A stretch of DNA of 64,000 bases. It comes from Nocardia kruczakiae NBRC 101016 (lineage in GTDB: Bacteria; Actinomycetota; Actinomycetes; Mycobacteriales; Mycobacteriaceae). Each line of letters begins with the position of its first letter. The stretch's first letter is position 1. Below, one piece after another: positions 24,129 to 38,519 of this stretch. The DNA lies in the NCBI RefSeq assembly GCF_001612965.1, contig NZ_BDBL01000013.1, positions 1 through 64,000 on the forward strand. The letters are read 5' to 3'. Made by a program: the position numbers and the translations under genes. The notes below the pieces were generated by a model, which saw only the letters and a program-made list of their open reading frames with translations, was not told where the DNA came from and ran no database searches.

Positions 24129-25535
24129 TCAGTTCGTTTCCGCGCCGCGATGGATGATCGACGCGAAAACCGTCCGCATGGCCGCGATGTAGCGCTCGAC
24201 CGAGTCGTGGGCGACCGCGGTGTCGGGGTAGATGACGCTCAGCGTCGTCGCCGACGGCAGCCGGTTGACCCAGATCAGGGCCTCCTCCGACGCGGCGCGG
24301 TTGGCGTAGACACCGGCCGTCACCTCGTCGAAGAATTCGTGGCCGAGGAAGTCGCGGGCATCGATGAACGAAATCATCGGTGTGACCCAGCCGGGTTCGG
24401 CCTTGATCTCCGAGTCGGCGGGCAGTAGTTCCAGCACCCGATGGAACGAGGTGGGCGCCAGGCGGAGCCCGTTCTCGTAGGCGCGCTGGGCCAGTTTCAG
24501 GGTGCGGGCGACGGGGGTGCCGGGGCCCAGCGGGAAGGCCACCGGCACCAGCGTCACGTACCAGCCGACCGAATTACCCTCCGCCGCAGAGGTTCTGGTA
24601 CTCACCGGCGTCATGCCGAAGTAGTAGTCGGAATCGGTGAGATCTCGTTCGGCCAGGGCCGCGGCCGCGAAGACGCCGCCCACGAATTCCGCGTCGTTGG
24701 CCCGGCAGATCTCTTCGAAGGCCGATGCCTGCTGTTCGTCGAGCAGGGTGACGGTGCGGTGGGCGCTGCGGTGGTAGCCGTCGGAGCGTCTGCCGAGGTC
24801 CAGTGGAAACGACGGCAGCCGATTGTCGTTGCCGCGCAACAACTGTAACCACTTCTGCACGCCCGGCGAGGACAGCGTCAGCAGATCGCTGTAGGCGCGC
24901 TCGGTGACGCAGTAGTCCAGATAGCTGGCCGCCGGTGGCAGCGGTTCGGCCTCGCCACTCAGTTCGGACAGATACAGCTGTGCGAAATCGGACGCGGACA
25001 GGTACTGCCCGAGACCGTCGGTGTGCAGGTGGTCGACGGCGAGGTAGACGGTGGTCGCGTCACCGTGTTCGATGGCGCCGAAGGTGAAGCAATCCCACTG
25101 GAACGGATCGGGAGTCGTCTTCTCGACGTGCTGACGGATCGCGGCCGGATCGTCGATCCAGCCGTAGTCGATCGGAACGAAGTCCACCACGTCCTCGGGC
25201 ACCAGATGCCGCCGCACGGTGCCGTCGGCGCCGATGTCGAACCAGGTCCGGAAGGTGTCGTGCCGCAACAGGAAGGTGTTGACGATCCGCGTCATCGCCT
25301 CGCGGTCCAGGCCACCGGTCGGGATCTGCGCGGTGGCCAGGCACAGTCCGGAGAACCGGAAATCGGCGGCGGCGTGCCGATCCGCTTGGCGCAGATACTG
25401 TTCCTGTTGCAGCGACGGTGGCGCCGGATGCACCGGGGCGGTCCGGGCCCGCGCCACCGCTTCCGGTGACGCGACCCAGGTGATCATCCGCCCCGGCGGC
25501 GGTGACCATTCGTCGATGAGTCCGAAATCGACCAC
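24129..25535 (-). CDS. PapA-type acyltransferase (condensation superfamily)
   Basis: This 468-residue polyketide-associated protein transfers an acyl chain from a synthase or acyl-CoA to a sugar or alcohol hydroxyl. The opening GLIDEWSPPPGRMITWVASP is characteristic of mycobacterial PapA1/PapA2/PapA3. The catalytic motif HxxxD appears as DHLHTDG (His169, Asp173), and EGNSVGWYVTLVPVAFPLG corresponds to the second conserved core. It starts 45 bp downstream of the PKS gene on the same strand. In sulfolipid and acyltrehalose pathways such enzymes acylate trehalose. The acceptor here is not known, and no sulfotransferase or trehalose gene is beside it. Confidence 0.87.
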   Translation of the reverse strand: MVDFGLIDEWSPPPGRMITWVASPEAVARARTAPVHPAPPSLQQEQYLRQADRHAAADFRFSGLCLATAQIPTGGLDREAMTRIVNTFLLRHDTFRTWFDIGADGTVRRHLVPEDVVDFVPIDYGWIDDPAAIRQHVEKTTPDPFQWDCFTFGAIEHGDATTVYLAVDHLHTDGLGQYLSASDFAQLYLSELSGEAEPLPPAASYLDYCVTERAYSDLLTLSSPGVQKWLQLLRGNDNRLPSFPLDLGRRSDGYHRSAHRTVTLLDEQQASAFEEICRANDAEFVGGVFAAAALAERDLTDSDYYFGMTPVSTRTSAAEGNSVGWYVTLVPVAFPLGPGTPVARTLKLAQRAYENGLRLAPTSFHRVLELLPADSEIKAEPGWVTPMISFIDARDFLGHEFFDEVTAGVYANRAASEEALIWVNRLPSATTLSVIYPDTAVAHDSVERYIAAMRTVFASIIHRGAETN

Positions 25536-25580
25536 GGTTACACTCTCACTTCCACCGGCGGACAGCGAAAAGGTGGGCCA

Positions 25581-32024
<6,444 letters not shown>

Positions 32025-32569
32025 GAATTTCCTCCGGTCTCGCGTTCAGAGGCCACCGGCTGCTCTCGGCGACGCACTCGTCTCTCTGCGGTCCTGGGCA
32101 TGTGACCGATGGCGCCCACGCTATTGACCGTGATCGGAGATGGAAGAGATTCACCCCACTTTTGGACCCTCCAACCAACCGCGCGCGACGGTTTTGTGAA
32201 CCCGCCCAGCCGCCACAGCGACACGTTCCGCGCCGACCGATCGGTCTCTGAAGTCGTTAGGACGCAACAATATTCGATACAGTTCGCGGGGTTCCGGCCT
32301 GGCGTGACAGCGGGCTCTACTCACCGCTCACAAAACTTCCGGACCGCGATTATGATCCGTCGGAAAATCGCTGCACGCCGGCCGGATTCGCGCGTACCGC
32401 GTCCTATCTTTCCTCGAACGCTCATTTTCTCGAGGCAGCTGCCCGCTGTCCCCACGACAGCGCGGCGGTTAATTTCCGGAAATTCCGCCGAAACCGCAGG
32501 CCCGGTCTCGCGACGAGCGTCGCGAAACGACAGCCGAACCGATACGCGCAAACAGTTGGGAGCCGGCAT
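32025..32569. promoter_or_regulatory. 545-bp divergent control region between PKS operon and mmpL
   Basis: No credible gene was found here; the open frames are shadow-like and lack ribosome binding sites. It must carry the promoters of the PKS operon and mmpL. The most AT-rich stretch, around 32255-32290, contains CAACAATATTCGATACAG and is the best place for a promoter core, but I could not fix -35/-10 boxes. The length of the gap suggests regulatory complexity. Confidence 0.4.
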
Positions 32570-34804
32570 TTGTCCGCCGAATCGAATCACTGGGCCGATT
32601 TCGTGCTGCGCCGGCGGTTCACGGTGATCGGTGTGCTGGTGACCGGACTGCTCGCCCTCGGCTGGTACGGGCTCGGCCTCGGCGAACATCTGAGCTCCAG
32701 CGGCTGGGACGATCCGTCCTCGGAATCGGTGCGAGCCGCGCACGTGCACGAGGAGATCTTCGGACGCGACCACAGTGCCGATGTGGTCGTGCTGTATCAC
32801 GCCCCGCCAGGCACGACGATCGACGATCCGGCCTTCGCCGCGCCGATCGTGGCGAGCCTGGACAGTCTGCCGAAGCGGTTCCCGCAGCAGATCGATCGAG
32901 TGAACGCCGCATACTGGCCCACCACAACGGGTGTGGCGCTTCCGGATATGTTCGGCTCCGCGGACCGTGCGCACGCCTTCGCCTCCATCGCCATCCATGG
33001 CGACAACCCCACCGAGCAGATGCGCAACTTCCGAGCCGTCGCGCACGCCTTCGACATACCCGGCGTGAATATGGAGGTGGCAGGCGGGCAGGCGGTGGCC
33101 GGCGCGCTGAACGACACCATGGCCCACGATCAGCAGCGTATGGAGCTGTTCGCGATTCCCGCGGTGGCGGTGCTGCTGTTCTTCCTCTTCGGCGGGGTGG
33201 TGGCCGCTGCGCTGCCGTTGATCGTCGGCGGGCTCACCGTGCTCGGTGCCTGGGGCCTCATCCGGCTGCTGACCACCGTCACCGAGGTCAATTCCTTCGT
33301 CTCGCCGGTGGTTTCGATGGTCGGGCTCGGCCTGGCAATCGATTACGGGCTGTTCGTGCTGAGCCGATTCCGCGACGAACTCGCCGACGGCCGGGACGTC
33401 GACGACGCGGTGCGCCGTTCCGTGGCGACCGCGGGCCACACTGTGGTGTTCTCGGCCACCATCGTGGCCGTGGCCGCCGCCGGAATCCTGGTGTTCCCGC
33501 AGGGGTTTCTGCGTTCGTTCGCCTACGGCGCCATCATCACCATCTCGCTGGCCGCGTTCACCTCGATCACACTGCTGCCCGCGATGCTGGCGGTGCTCGG
33601 CCACCGGGTGGACCGCTTCGGCGTGTCCTGGTTCCGCCGGACCACGCCGCCGGGCCGGGTTCCGGACAATCTCTGGGGACGGATTGCCGACCGCGTCATG
33701 AAAAGGCCGCTGTTCGTGGCGGTTTCGGTGGTCATCGGACTGCTGGTGCTGATCGCGCCGATCCGGGACCTGGCCTTCGGTGCCATCAACGAGCGCTTCC
33801 TGCCACCGGATCATCCGACCCGGCTGGCGCAGCAGCACTTCGACGAGATCTTCCCGCTGCGCCGCATCAACCCGATCGATCTGGTGCTGATCACCTACGA
33901 CCCCGCCGCCAAGGAGACCGTGCTGGCCGAGGCCGGCCACGCCCCGGGTCTCGCGGCGCCCTTTCCGGCCTGGCTGCAGCGGCCCGCGCAGTCGAGCGTG
34001 TTCACCACGCAAACGGTGCTCGCACCCACCGCCGACAAGGATGCGGCGATCGACTACCTGCGCTCGATGCCACTGCCGAAGGGCGCGACCTTGCTCGTCG
34101 GCGGTCAGCCCGCCATCGAGAAGGACAGTATCGACGCACTCGTGGACCGGATACCGCTCGTGGTCGCCCTCGTCTTCCTCGCCACCACAGCCCTGATGGC
34201 ATGGAGCTTCCGCTCACTGGTGCTGCCGTTGAAGGCGGGCGCGTTGAATCTGCTCGGGCTCGGGTCCACGGTCGGCATCCTCACCTGGATCTTCATCGAC
34301 GGGCACGGCGCGCGGCCGCTCGGGTGCACCCCGCAGCCGATCATGGCGCTGGTGCTGGTGGTGATCGTGTCGGTGATCTACGGACTGTCCACCGACTACG
34401 AGATATTCCTGCTCTCGCGCATGGTCGAGGCGCGGACCGCGGGCGCGTCGACCCGGGAGGCGATTCGCGCCGGCGTCGCCCACACCGGGCGCATCATCAC
34501 CGCCGCCGCCCTGATCCTGCTGGTCGTCACCGGCGCCTTCGCGCTGTCGGATCTGGTGATGATGCAGTACATCGCGTTCGGCATGGTCGCTGCCCTGCTC
34601 ATCGACGCGACGATTCTGCGGGTACTGCTGGTTCCGGCGACGATGCGCCTGCTCGGCGACGCCTGCTGGTGGGCGCCGCGCTGGTTGCGCCGCCGCGGAC
34701 CCGACGACACGACCGGGTTCCACGAAACAGACACCGCGACAGAGCTTTTCGAAGAACCGGACCGTACGCCTTCCGAACCCGCGCCGGTGGCGAGCACCCG
34801 CTGA
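32570..34804 (+). CDS. MmpL-family (RND) lipid transporter
   Basis: This 744-residue RND transporter of the MmpL type exports envelope lipids using the proton gradient. Each half begins with a helix followed by a periplasmic loop and five helices. The GLAIDYGLFVLSRFRDELADG motif near residue 260 and STDYEIFLLSRMVEAR near 610 are the paired Asp-Tyr proton-relay motifs of MmpL proteins. At 744 residues it is shorter than lipid-specific MmpL7/8/10 (over 900) and closer to MmpL3-core or MmpL11-like sizes. The TTG start follows GGGAG at about 7 nt. Divergent from the PKS operon, it is the probable exporter of its product. Confidence 0.88.
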   Translation: MSAESNHWADFVLRRRFTVIGVLVTGLLALGWYGLGLGEHLSSSGWDDPSSESVRAAHVHEEIFGRDHSADVVVLYHAPPGTTIDDPAFAAPIVASLDSLPKRFPQQIDRVNAAYWPTTTGVALPDMFGSADRAHAFASIAIHGDNPTEQMRNFRAVAHAFDIPGVNMEVAGGQAVAGALNDTMAHDQQRMELFAIPAVAVLLFFLFGGVVAAALPLIVGGLTVLGAWGLIRLLTTVTEVNSFVSPVVSMVGLGLAIDYGLFVLSRFRDELADGRDVDDAVRRSVATAGHTVVFSATIVAVAAAGILVFPQGFLRSFAYGAIITISLAAFTSITLLPAMLAVLGHRVDRFGVSWFRRTTPPGRVPDNLWGRIADRVMKRPLFVAVSVVIGLLVLIAPIRDLAFGAINERFLPPDHPTRLAQQHFDEIFPLRRINPIDLVLITYDPAAKETVLAEAGHAPGLAAPFPAWLQRPAQSSVFTTQTVLAPTADKDAAIDYLRSMPLPKGATLLVGGQPAIEKDSIDALVDRIPLVVALVFLATTALMAWSFRSLVLPLKAGALNLLGLGSTVGILTWIFIDGHGARPLGCTPQPIMALVLVVIVSVIYGLSTDYEIFLLSRMVEARTAGASTREAIRAGVAHTGRIITAAALILLVVTGAFALSDLVMMQYIAFGMVAALLIDATILRVLLVPATMRLLGDACWWAPRWLRRRGPDDTTGFHETDTATELFEEPDRTPSEPAPVASTR

Positions 34805-34822
34805 CGGGAAACGCGGTCCCGT
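34804..34822 (+). terminator. hairpin after mmpL
   Basis: ACGGGA and TCCCGT form a 6-bp stem with a 7-nt loop starting on the last base of the mmpL stop codon. No U-run follows. Confidence 0.4.
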
Positions 34823-34940
34823 AACCGTACGGCGCATCCGGCGGGGATGTCCGCCGCCGCCGCGGCATCACGCTGGGTACAGTGGCATCTACTCTCGAAT
34901 GGCTCGTCACGCAGGCTGGTACAGGAGAGAAGGAGATGCC

Positions 34941-35609
34941 GTGCCCGAACCCGCAGCCGTTCTCTTCGACATCGACGGCACGCTCGTCGACTCCAACTAT
35001 CTGCATGCCGTGACCTGGCATCGAGCCTTCCGCGACGTCGACGCCGATGTGCCGACCTGGCGGATCCACCGCAGTATCGGCATGGACGGCGACGAACTGC
35101 TGCGCACCCTCGCCTCCGATCTCGACAGCGAGACCGCCGATACCGCCAGCGATCTGCACAGCCGCTACTACCTCGAACGCGCCGGCGAACTGACCCTGCT
35201 GCCCGGCGCCCGCGAGATCCTGCGCCATCTGCACGAGGCGGGCCTGCGCGTCGTCCTCGCCACATCCGCACCGCCGGACGAATTGGCCCGGCTGCGCGAC
35301 CTGCTCGACAGCGAGTCGGTGTTGTACGCGGTGACCGGTGCCGAAGACGTGGAGACGGCCAAACCCGATCCGACCATCGTCCAGGTGGCCCTGGACCGGG
35401 CCGGTGTCACGGCGCAGCGAGCGGTGTTCGTCGGCGATACGGTCTGGGACATGCGCGCCTGCACCAAGCTCGGCGTGGCGGCGATCGGTGTCCTGAGCGG
35501 CGGTATCTCCCGCGGTGAGCTGGAGGCCGACGGCGCGGCATTCGTCTGTGACGACGTCGCGCACCTGCGCCGTGAACTGCACCGCAGCCCACTCTCGTCG
35601 CTGCTCTGA
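34941..35609 (+). CDS. HAD-superfamily hydrolase (phosphoglycolate phosphatase-like)
   Basis: This 222-residue HAD phosphatase of subfamily IA has all four motifs in order: FDIDGTLVDS (nucleophile and acid/base Asp at residues 11 and 13), VVLATSAPPDE (motif II), AKPDPTIV (motif III Lys) and VFVGDTVWDMRA (motif IV). The helical cap lies between motifs I and II (HAVTWHRAFRD). The GTG start has AAGGAG 5 nt upstream; the frame is open 14 codons earlier but without a better site. Substrate unknown; sugar phosphates are typical. Confidence 0.88.
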   Translation: MPEPAAVLFDIDGTLVDSNYLHAVTWHRAFRDVDADVPTWRIHRSIGMDGDELLRTLASDLDSETADTASDLHSRYYLERAGELTLLPGAREILRHLHEAGLRVVLATSAPPDELARLRDLLDSESVLYAVTGAEDVETAKPDPTIVQVALDRAGVTAQRAVFVGDTVWDMRACTKLGVAAIGVLSGGISRGELEADGAAFVCDDVAHLRRELHRSPLSSLL

Positions 35610-35648
35610 TCGTTTCCGGCGCGCGTTCGTTACTGCCTCGAGAATCAC

Positions 35649-35664
35649 GTCACCATCGGGTGAC
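35649..35664. promoter_or_regulatory. perfect dyad upstream of the AraC-type gene
   Basis: GTCACC-atcg-GGTGAC, a 6+4+6 perfect dyad, lies 40 bp after the HAD gene and about 130 bp before the AraC-family start. It may be the terminator of the HAD gene or an operator of the regulator. Confidence 0.35.
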
Positions 35665-35792
35665 ACAACGCACGCCGGGGAAACACTGTGGACAAGTAGG
35701 CTTCCATGTCCGTACGACGCACCCGTCGCAGGCGAACGTGACCGGGGCGGTGGCATGGCAGTGGCAGTGGTACAGCGGAGGATCACCGACCG

Positions 35793-36740
35793 ATGACAGT
35801 AGAGTTCGACAGCGACAGCTTGGCCGCGACCGAGCAGTTCCTGAATCGGAACTACACGACCATGGAGATCGGCAATACCACCGAGGCGCCGGTCCGCAGC
35901 CGGATCGCGCGCGAGACGCTGGGCGGGGTGAGTCTCGACCGGCTCGAACTCGGATTCGACATGAGCTACGACGCTGATCCCTTGAACAAGATCTGCCTGG
36001 TCGGTGTCGAATCCGGATCTGTCGAGGAGAACTACGTCGACGTCGGCACCGATACCTTCGGGCCGGGCGAAATCGGAGTTCTGACCCCGCCGGATCTGCC
36101 GTATTCCGGCATCATCCACCAGGCTCGCTACACGATCACGATGTTCGATCCCGCACTGCTCACTCGCGTCGCCTCCCCGAATCGGCCCGAGGACGGAGAG
36201 GTAGCTCTCGCGGGCCATCGCGCCGTGTCCCCGGAGGCAGGTCACCGACTCACCGCGGTGATCACCCATATGCACCAGCTCGCCGCGTCGTATGACGGTG
36301 ACGTGCCACCGCTGGTGGCGGCCACGGCGTCGCAATACCTGGCGGCGACCGTGCTGCACACGTTTCCGACCACCGCCGGCCTGGAGGCGAGCCCCCTCGA
36401 TCGCCGGGACGCGCATCCGCTGACGGTGCGCCGCGCGGTGGCCTACATGGAATCCCATATCCACGACGACATCGCCGTCACCGACATCGCCGCGGCTGCC
36501 TATGTGACCGTGCGGGCGTTGCAGATCGCCTTCCGCCGCCACCTCGACACGACACCCACGGCGTATCTGAAGCGCATGCGGCTGCGCGGAGCCCACGAAG
36601 ACCTAATCGCGGGCAGTGCCCACGACGGCGACAGCGTCGCCGCCATCGCCGCCACCTGGGGCTTCGGCCATCCCGGTCGTTTCGCCGCGCTCTACCGCCG
36701 GCACTACGGACGCTCCCCCGCCACCGCGCTCGCCGGCTGA
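35793..36740 (+). CDS. AraC-family transcriptional regulator
   Basis: This 315-residue regulator has an N-terminal ligand/oligomerisation half (about 1-200) of the type with a central MFDPALL strand, and a C-terminal AraC DNA-binding domain at about 210-312. The two helix-turn-helix units are DIAVTDIAAAAYVTVRALQI and DSVAAIAATWGFGHPGRFAA, followed by the family signature YRRHYGRSPA. The ATG follows GGAGG at 11 nt, which is long, so an earlier start is not excluded. The neighbours are unrelated in strand grouping, so its target is unclear; the following PAS-ANTAR gene on the same strand is a candidate. Confidence 0.87.
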   Translation: MTVEFDSDSLAATEQFLNRNYTTMEIGNTTEAPVRSRIARETLGGVSLDRLELGFDMSYDADPLNKICLVGVESGSVEENYVDVGTDTFGPGEIGVLTPPDLPYSGIIHQARYTITMFDPALLTRVASPNRPEDGEVALAGHRAVSPEAGHRLTAVITHMHQLAASYDGDVPPLVAATASQYLAATVLHTFPTTAGLEASPLDRRDAHPLTVRRAVAYMESHIHDDIAVTDIAAAAYVTVRALQIAFRRHLDTTPTAYLKRMRLRGAHEDLIAGSAHDGDSVAAIAATWGFGHPGRFAALYRRHYGRSPATALAG

Positions 36741-36849
36741 GCGCTGGGACCGGGGCATATTCCGGCGCTGGGTCGCCTCAGGACGGAAAACGAACGGTTC
36801 AGTCCACTGTGCGTTCGAACAACGGCAGCGGGCCCATCCCGTGAACATA

Positions 36850-37551
36850 ATGATGCTTGTGCATAGAACCGACTCCCTTCGCGACCATGCGGCACCCGAG
36901 CCCCGCTCGGACACCGCCGGGAATATGCCGAGAGTGGGGTCGTTCCGGTTCTGGTTCGCCACCCGCCGCTGGGAGTGGTCGGAAGAGGTGTATCGCATGC
37001 ACGGCTATACGCCCGGCGGAGTAGTGCCGACGACGGAACTGCTCCTCGCACACAAGCATCCCGACGATCGCGAGGAAGTCGCCAAAACCATCGCCCGCGC
37101 GATCGAACTGGGCGAATCGTTCTCCAGTCGGCATCGGTTCGTCGACACTGCGGGTGCGGTGCACAACGTGATGGTCGTCGCCGACCGGATCTACGACGAC
37201 GCCGGACAGGTCGCCGCCACCGCCGGCTTCTACATCGACCTCACCGATGCCCTTGCCGAGAACGAGCGCGAAACACTGTCGGCCACTCTGCCCGACGTGA
37301 TCGAGAACCGCGCGGTGATCGAACAGGCCAAGGGCGTGCTGATGCGGATGTACCGCATCAACGCCGAGCAGGCCTTCAAGGTGCTGGCGTGGCGCTCGCA
37401 GGAAACCAACACCAAACTGCGCGACCTCGCCGCCCAGATCATCGAGGAACTTCCCCTCGTCGCGCCGCCGGCCCCGGAAACCATCACCGCCTTCGATCAC
37501 CTGCTGCTCACCGTGCACACCCGCATCCCGGGGTCGAAGGTCGGCGGCTAG
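36850..37551 (+). CDS. PAS-ANTAR RNA-binding antitermination regulator
   Basis: This 233-residue protein combines a PAS sensor (about residues 35-140: FRFWFATRRWEWSEEVYRMH, KHPDDREEV) with a C-terminal ANTAR domain (about 160-215: NRAVIEQAKGVLMRMYRI, then AWRSQETNTKLRDLA). ANTAR domains bind paired hexanucleotide RNA hairpins to prevent transcription termination. The PAS part should receive a small-molecule or redox signal. Two consecutive ATGs at 36850 and 36853 and a GTG at 36841 are possible starts, none with a strong ribosome binding site. The frame is open further upstream but Pro/Ser-rich and shadow-like. Confidence 0.85.
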   Translation: MMLVHRTDSLRDHAAPEPRSDTAGNMPRVGSFRFWFATRRWEWSEEVYRMHGYTPGGVVPTTELLLAHKHPDDREEVAKTIARAIELGESFSSRHRFVDTAGAVHNVMVVADRIYDDAGQVAATAGFYIDLTDALAENERETLSATLPDVIENRAVIEQAKGVLMRMYRINAEQAFKVLAWRSQETNTKLRDLAAQIIEELPLVAPPAPETITAFDHLLLTVHTRIPGSKVGG

Positions 37552-37617
37552 CGGCGAGTTTGCCGACGTACCGGCCGGGTATTACGCAGCGACCGCTCGC
37601 AGACCCGGAGGTGCTCG

Positions 37618-37782
37618 ATGTCCGAACGATTCGACGACCAGAGCCGGCCCGCGAATCCCGAGCGCGAGGACGTCTCGCTGAGCGACTCGCCGGTGACCAA
37701 CCGCAAGAGTCCGCTCCTGCTCATCGTCACCATGGTCATCGTCTTGATCGCCATCGTGGTGCTGTTCGTGGTGCTGGGCTGA
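37618..37782 (+). CDS. 54-residue single-helix membrane protein
   Basis: This short gene begins MSERFDDQSRPANPERED, an acidic hydrophilic N-terminal half, and ends in one membrane helix of about 21 residues (LLLIVTMVIVLIAIVVLFVV) with a NRKSP basic stop before it, giving an N-in topology. GGAGGT lies 5 nt before the ATG. Both the ribosome binding site and the clean bipartite layout make it a real gene. It is followed after 56 bp by the ABC ATPase/YhgE pair on the same strand and might associate with that transporter. No family recognised. Confidence 0.65.
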   Translation: MSERFDDQSRPANPEREDVSLSDSPVTNRKSPLLLIVTMVIVLIAIVVLFVVLG

Positions 37783-37838
37783 ACGGCGGGGATGTCGCTG
37801 CGGACGGGTACCGGGGCGCACGGGTTAGTCTCGCCCCG

Positions 37839-38516
37839 ATGGCTTTTCATGGTGTAGAGATCATCGCGCGCGGCATCACGGCTCGCGGAGCACGGGGATG
37901 CGCGTTCGCGGGGGTGTCGGTGGACGTCGCGGCCGGCCGGCTGGGTGTGGTGGCCGGGCCCTCGGGATCCGGCCGCACCTCGCTGCTGCTGGCGCTGGCC
38001 GGACGGATGCGGTTGGTAGCGGGCAGTGTCGCGGTGGGCGGTTACCGGTTGCCCGCCGACGGCGCGCGGGTGCGGCAACTCGTCGCGGTGGCGCGGGCGG
38101 AGCCGGCGGTCGGCCTCGACGACGAATTGCGCGTCGGCGACATCCTCACCGAGCGGATGATGATCTGCGGGCCGCGAATCGGAAAGGCCGGCATCCGTTA
38201 TGCCCTGACGCTGCTCGGCGTCGACGCGCCCGCGACGGCGACCGTGGCGGAACTGCCGCCGCGTGAGCAGACCCTGCTCGCCGTGGCGTTGGCGGCGGCC
38301 GAACAACCGGCCGCGATCGTCGTCGACGACGTCGAGCGCGGCTGCGACGACACGGGCGCCGAACGGATCTGGGATGCCTTGCGCACTCTCACCGGACTGG
38401 GCTGCACCGTGGTCGCGACGACGACGATTCCGCCACCGTCCCTCGACGACTCCGTCGCGGTGATCGACCTGCCGCACCCGACCCAGCGAGACCAGATCCC
38501 CCTGCCGGAGGAGTGA
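37839..38516 (+). CDS. divergent ABC-type ATPase partner of YhgE/Pip permease
   Basis: This 225-residue protein has the shape of an ABC nucleotide-binding domain but is divergent. The Walker A is GPSGSGRTS (residues 40-48), with Arg at the invariant Lys position. The ABC signature LSGGQ is replaced by ELPPREQ. Walker B is IVVDDVERG, and there is a TTIPPP segment where the H-loop would be. It lies 3 nt upstream of the YhgE/Pip permease gene, so the two form one transporter operon. It may have weak or no ATP hydrolysis. The ATG has no clear ribosome binding site. Confidence 0.75.
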   Translation: MAFHGVEIIARGITARGARGCAFAGVSVDVAAGRLGVVAGPSGSGRTSLLLALAGRMRLVAGSVAVGGYRLPADGARVRQLVAVARAEPAVGLDDELRVGDILTERMMICGPRIGKAGIRYALTLLGVDAPATATVAELPPREQTLLAVALAAAEQPAAIVVDDVERGCDDTGAERIWDALRTLTGLGCTVVATTTIPPPSLDDSVAVIDLPHPTQRDQIPLPEE

Positions 38517-38519
38517 GCG

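Noticed and set aside
34599..36596. 665-codon minus-strand frame over mmpL end, HAD and AraC genes
   Set aside because: Crosses three recognisable plus-strand genes and has shadow composition.
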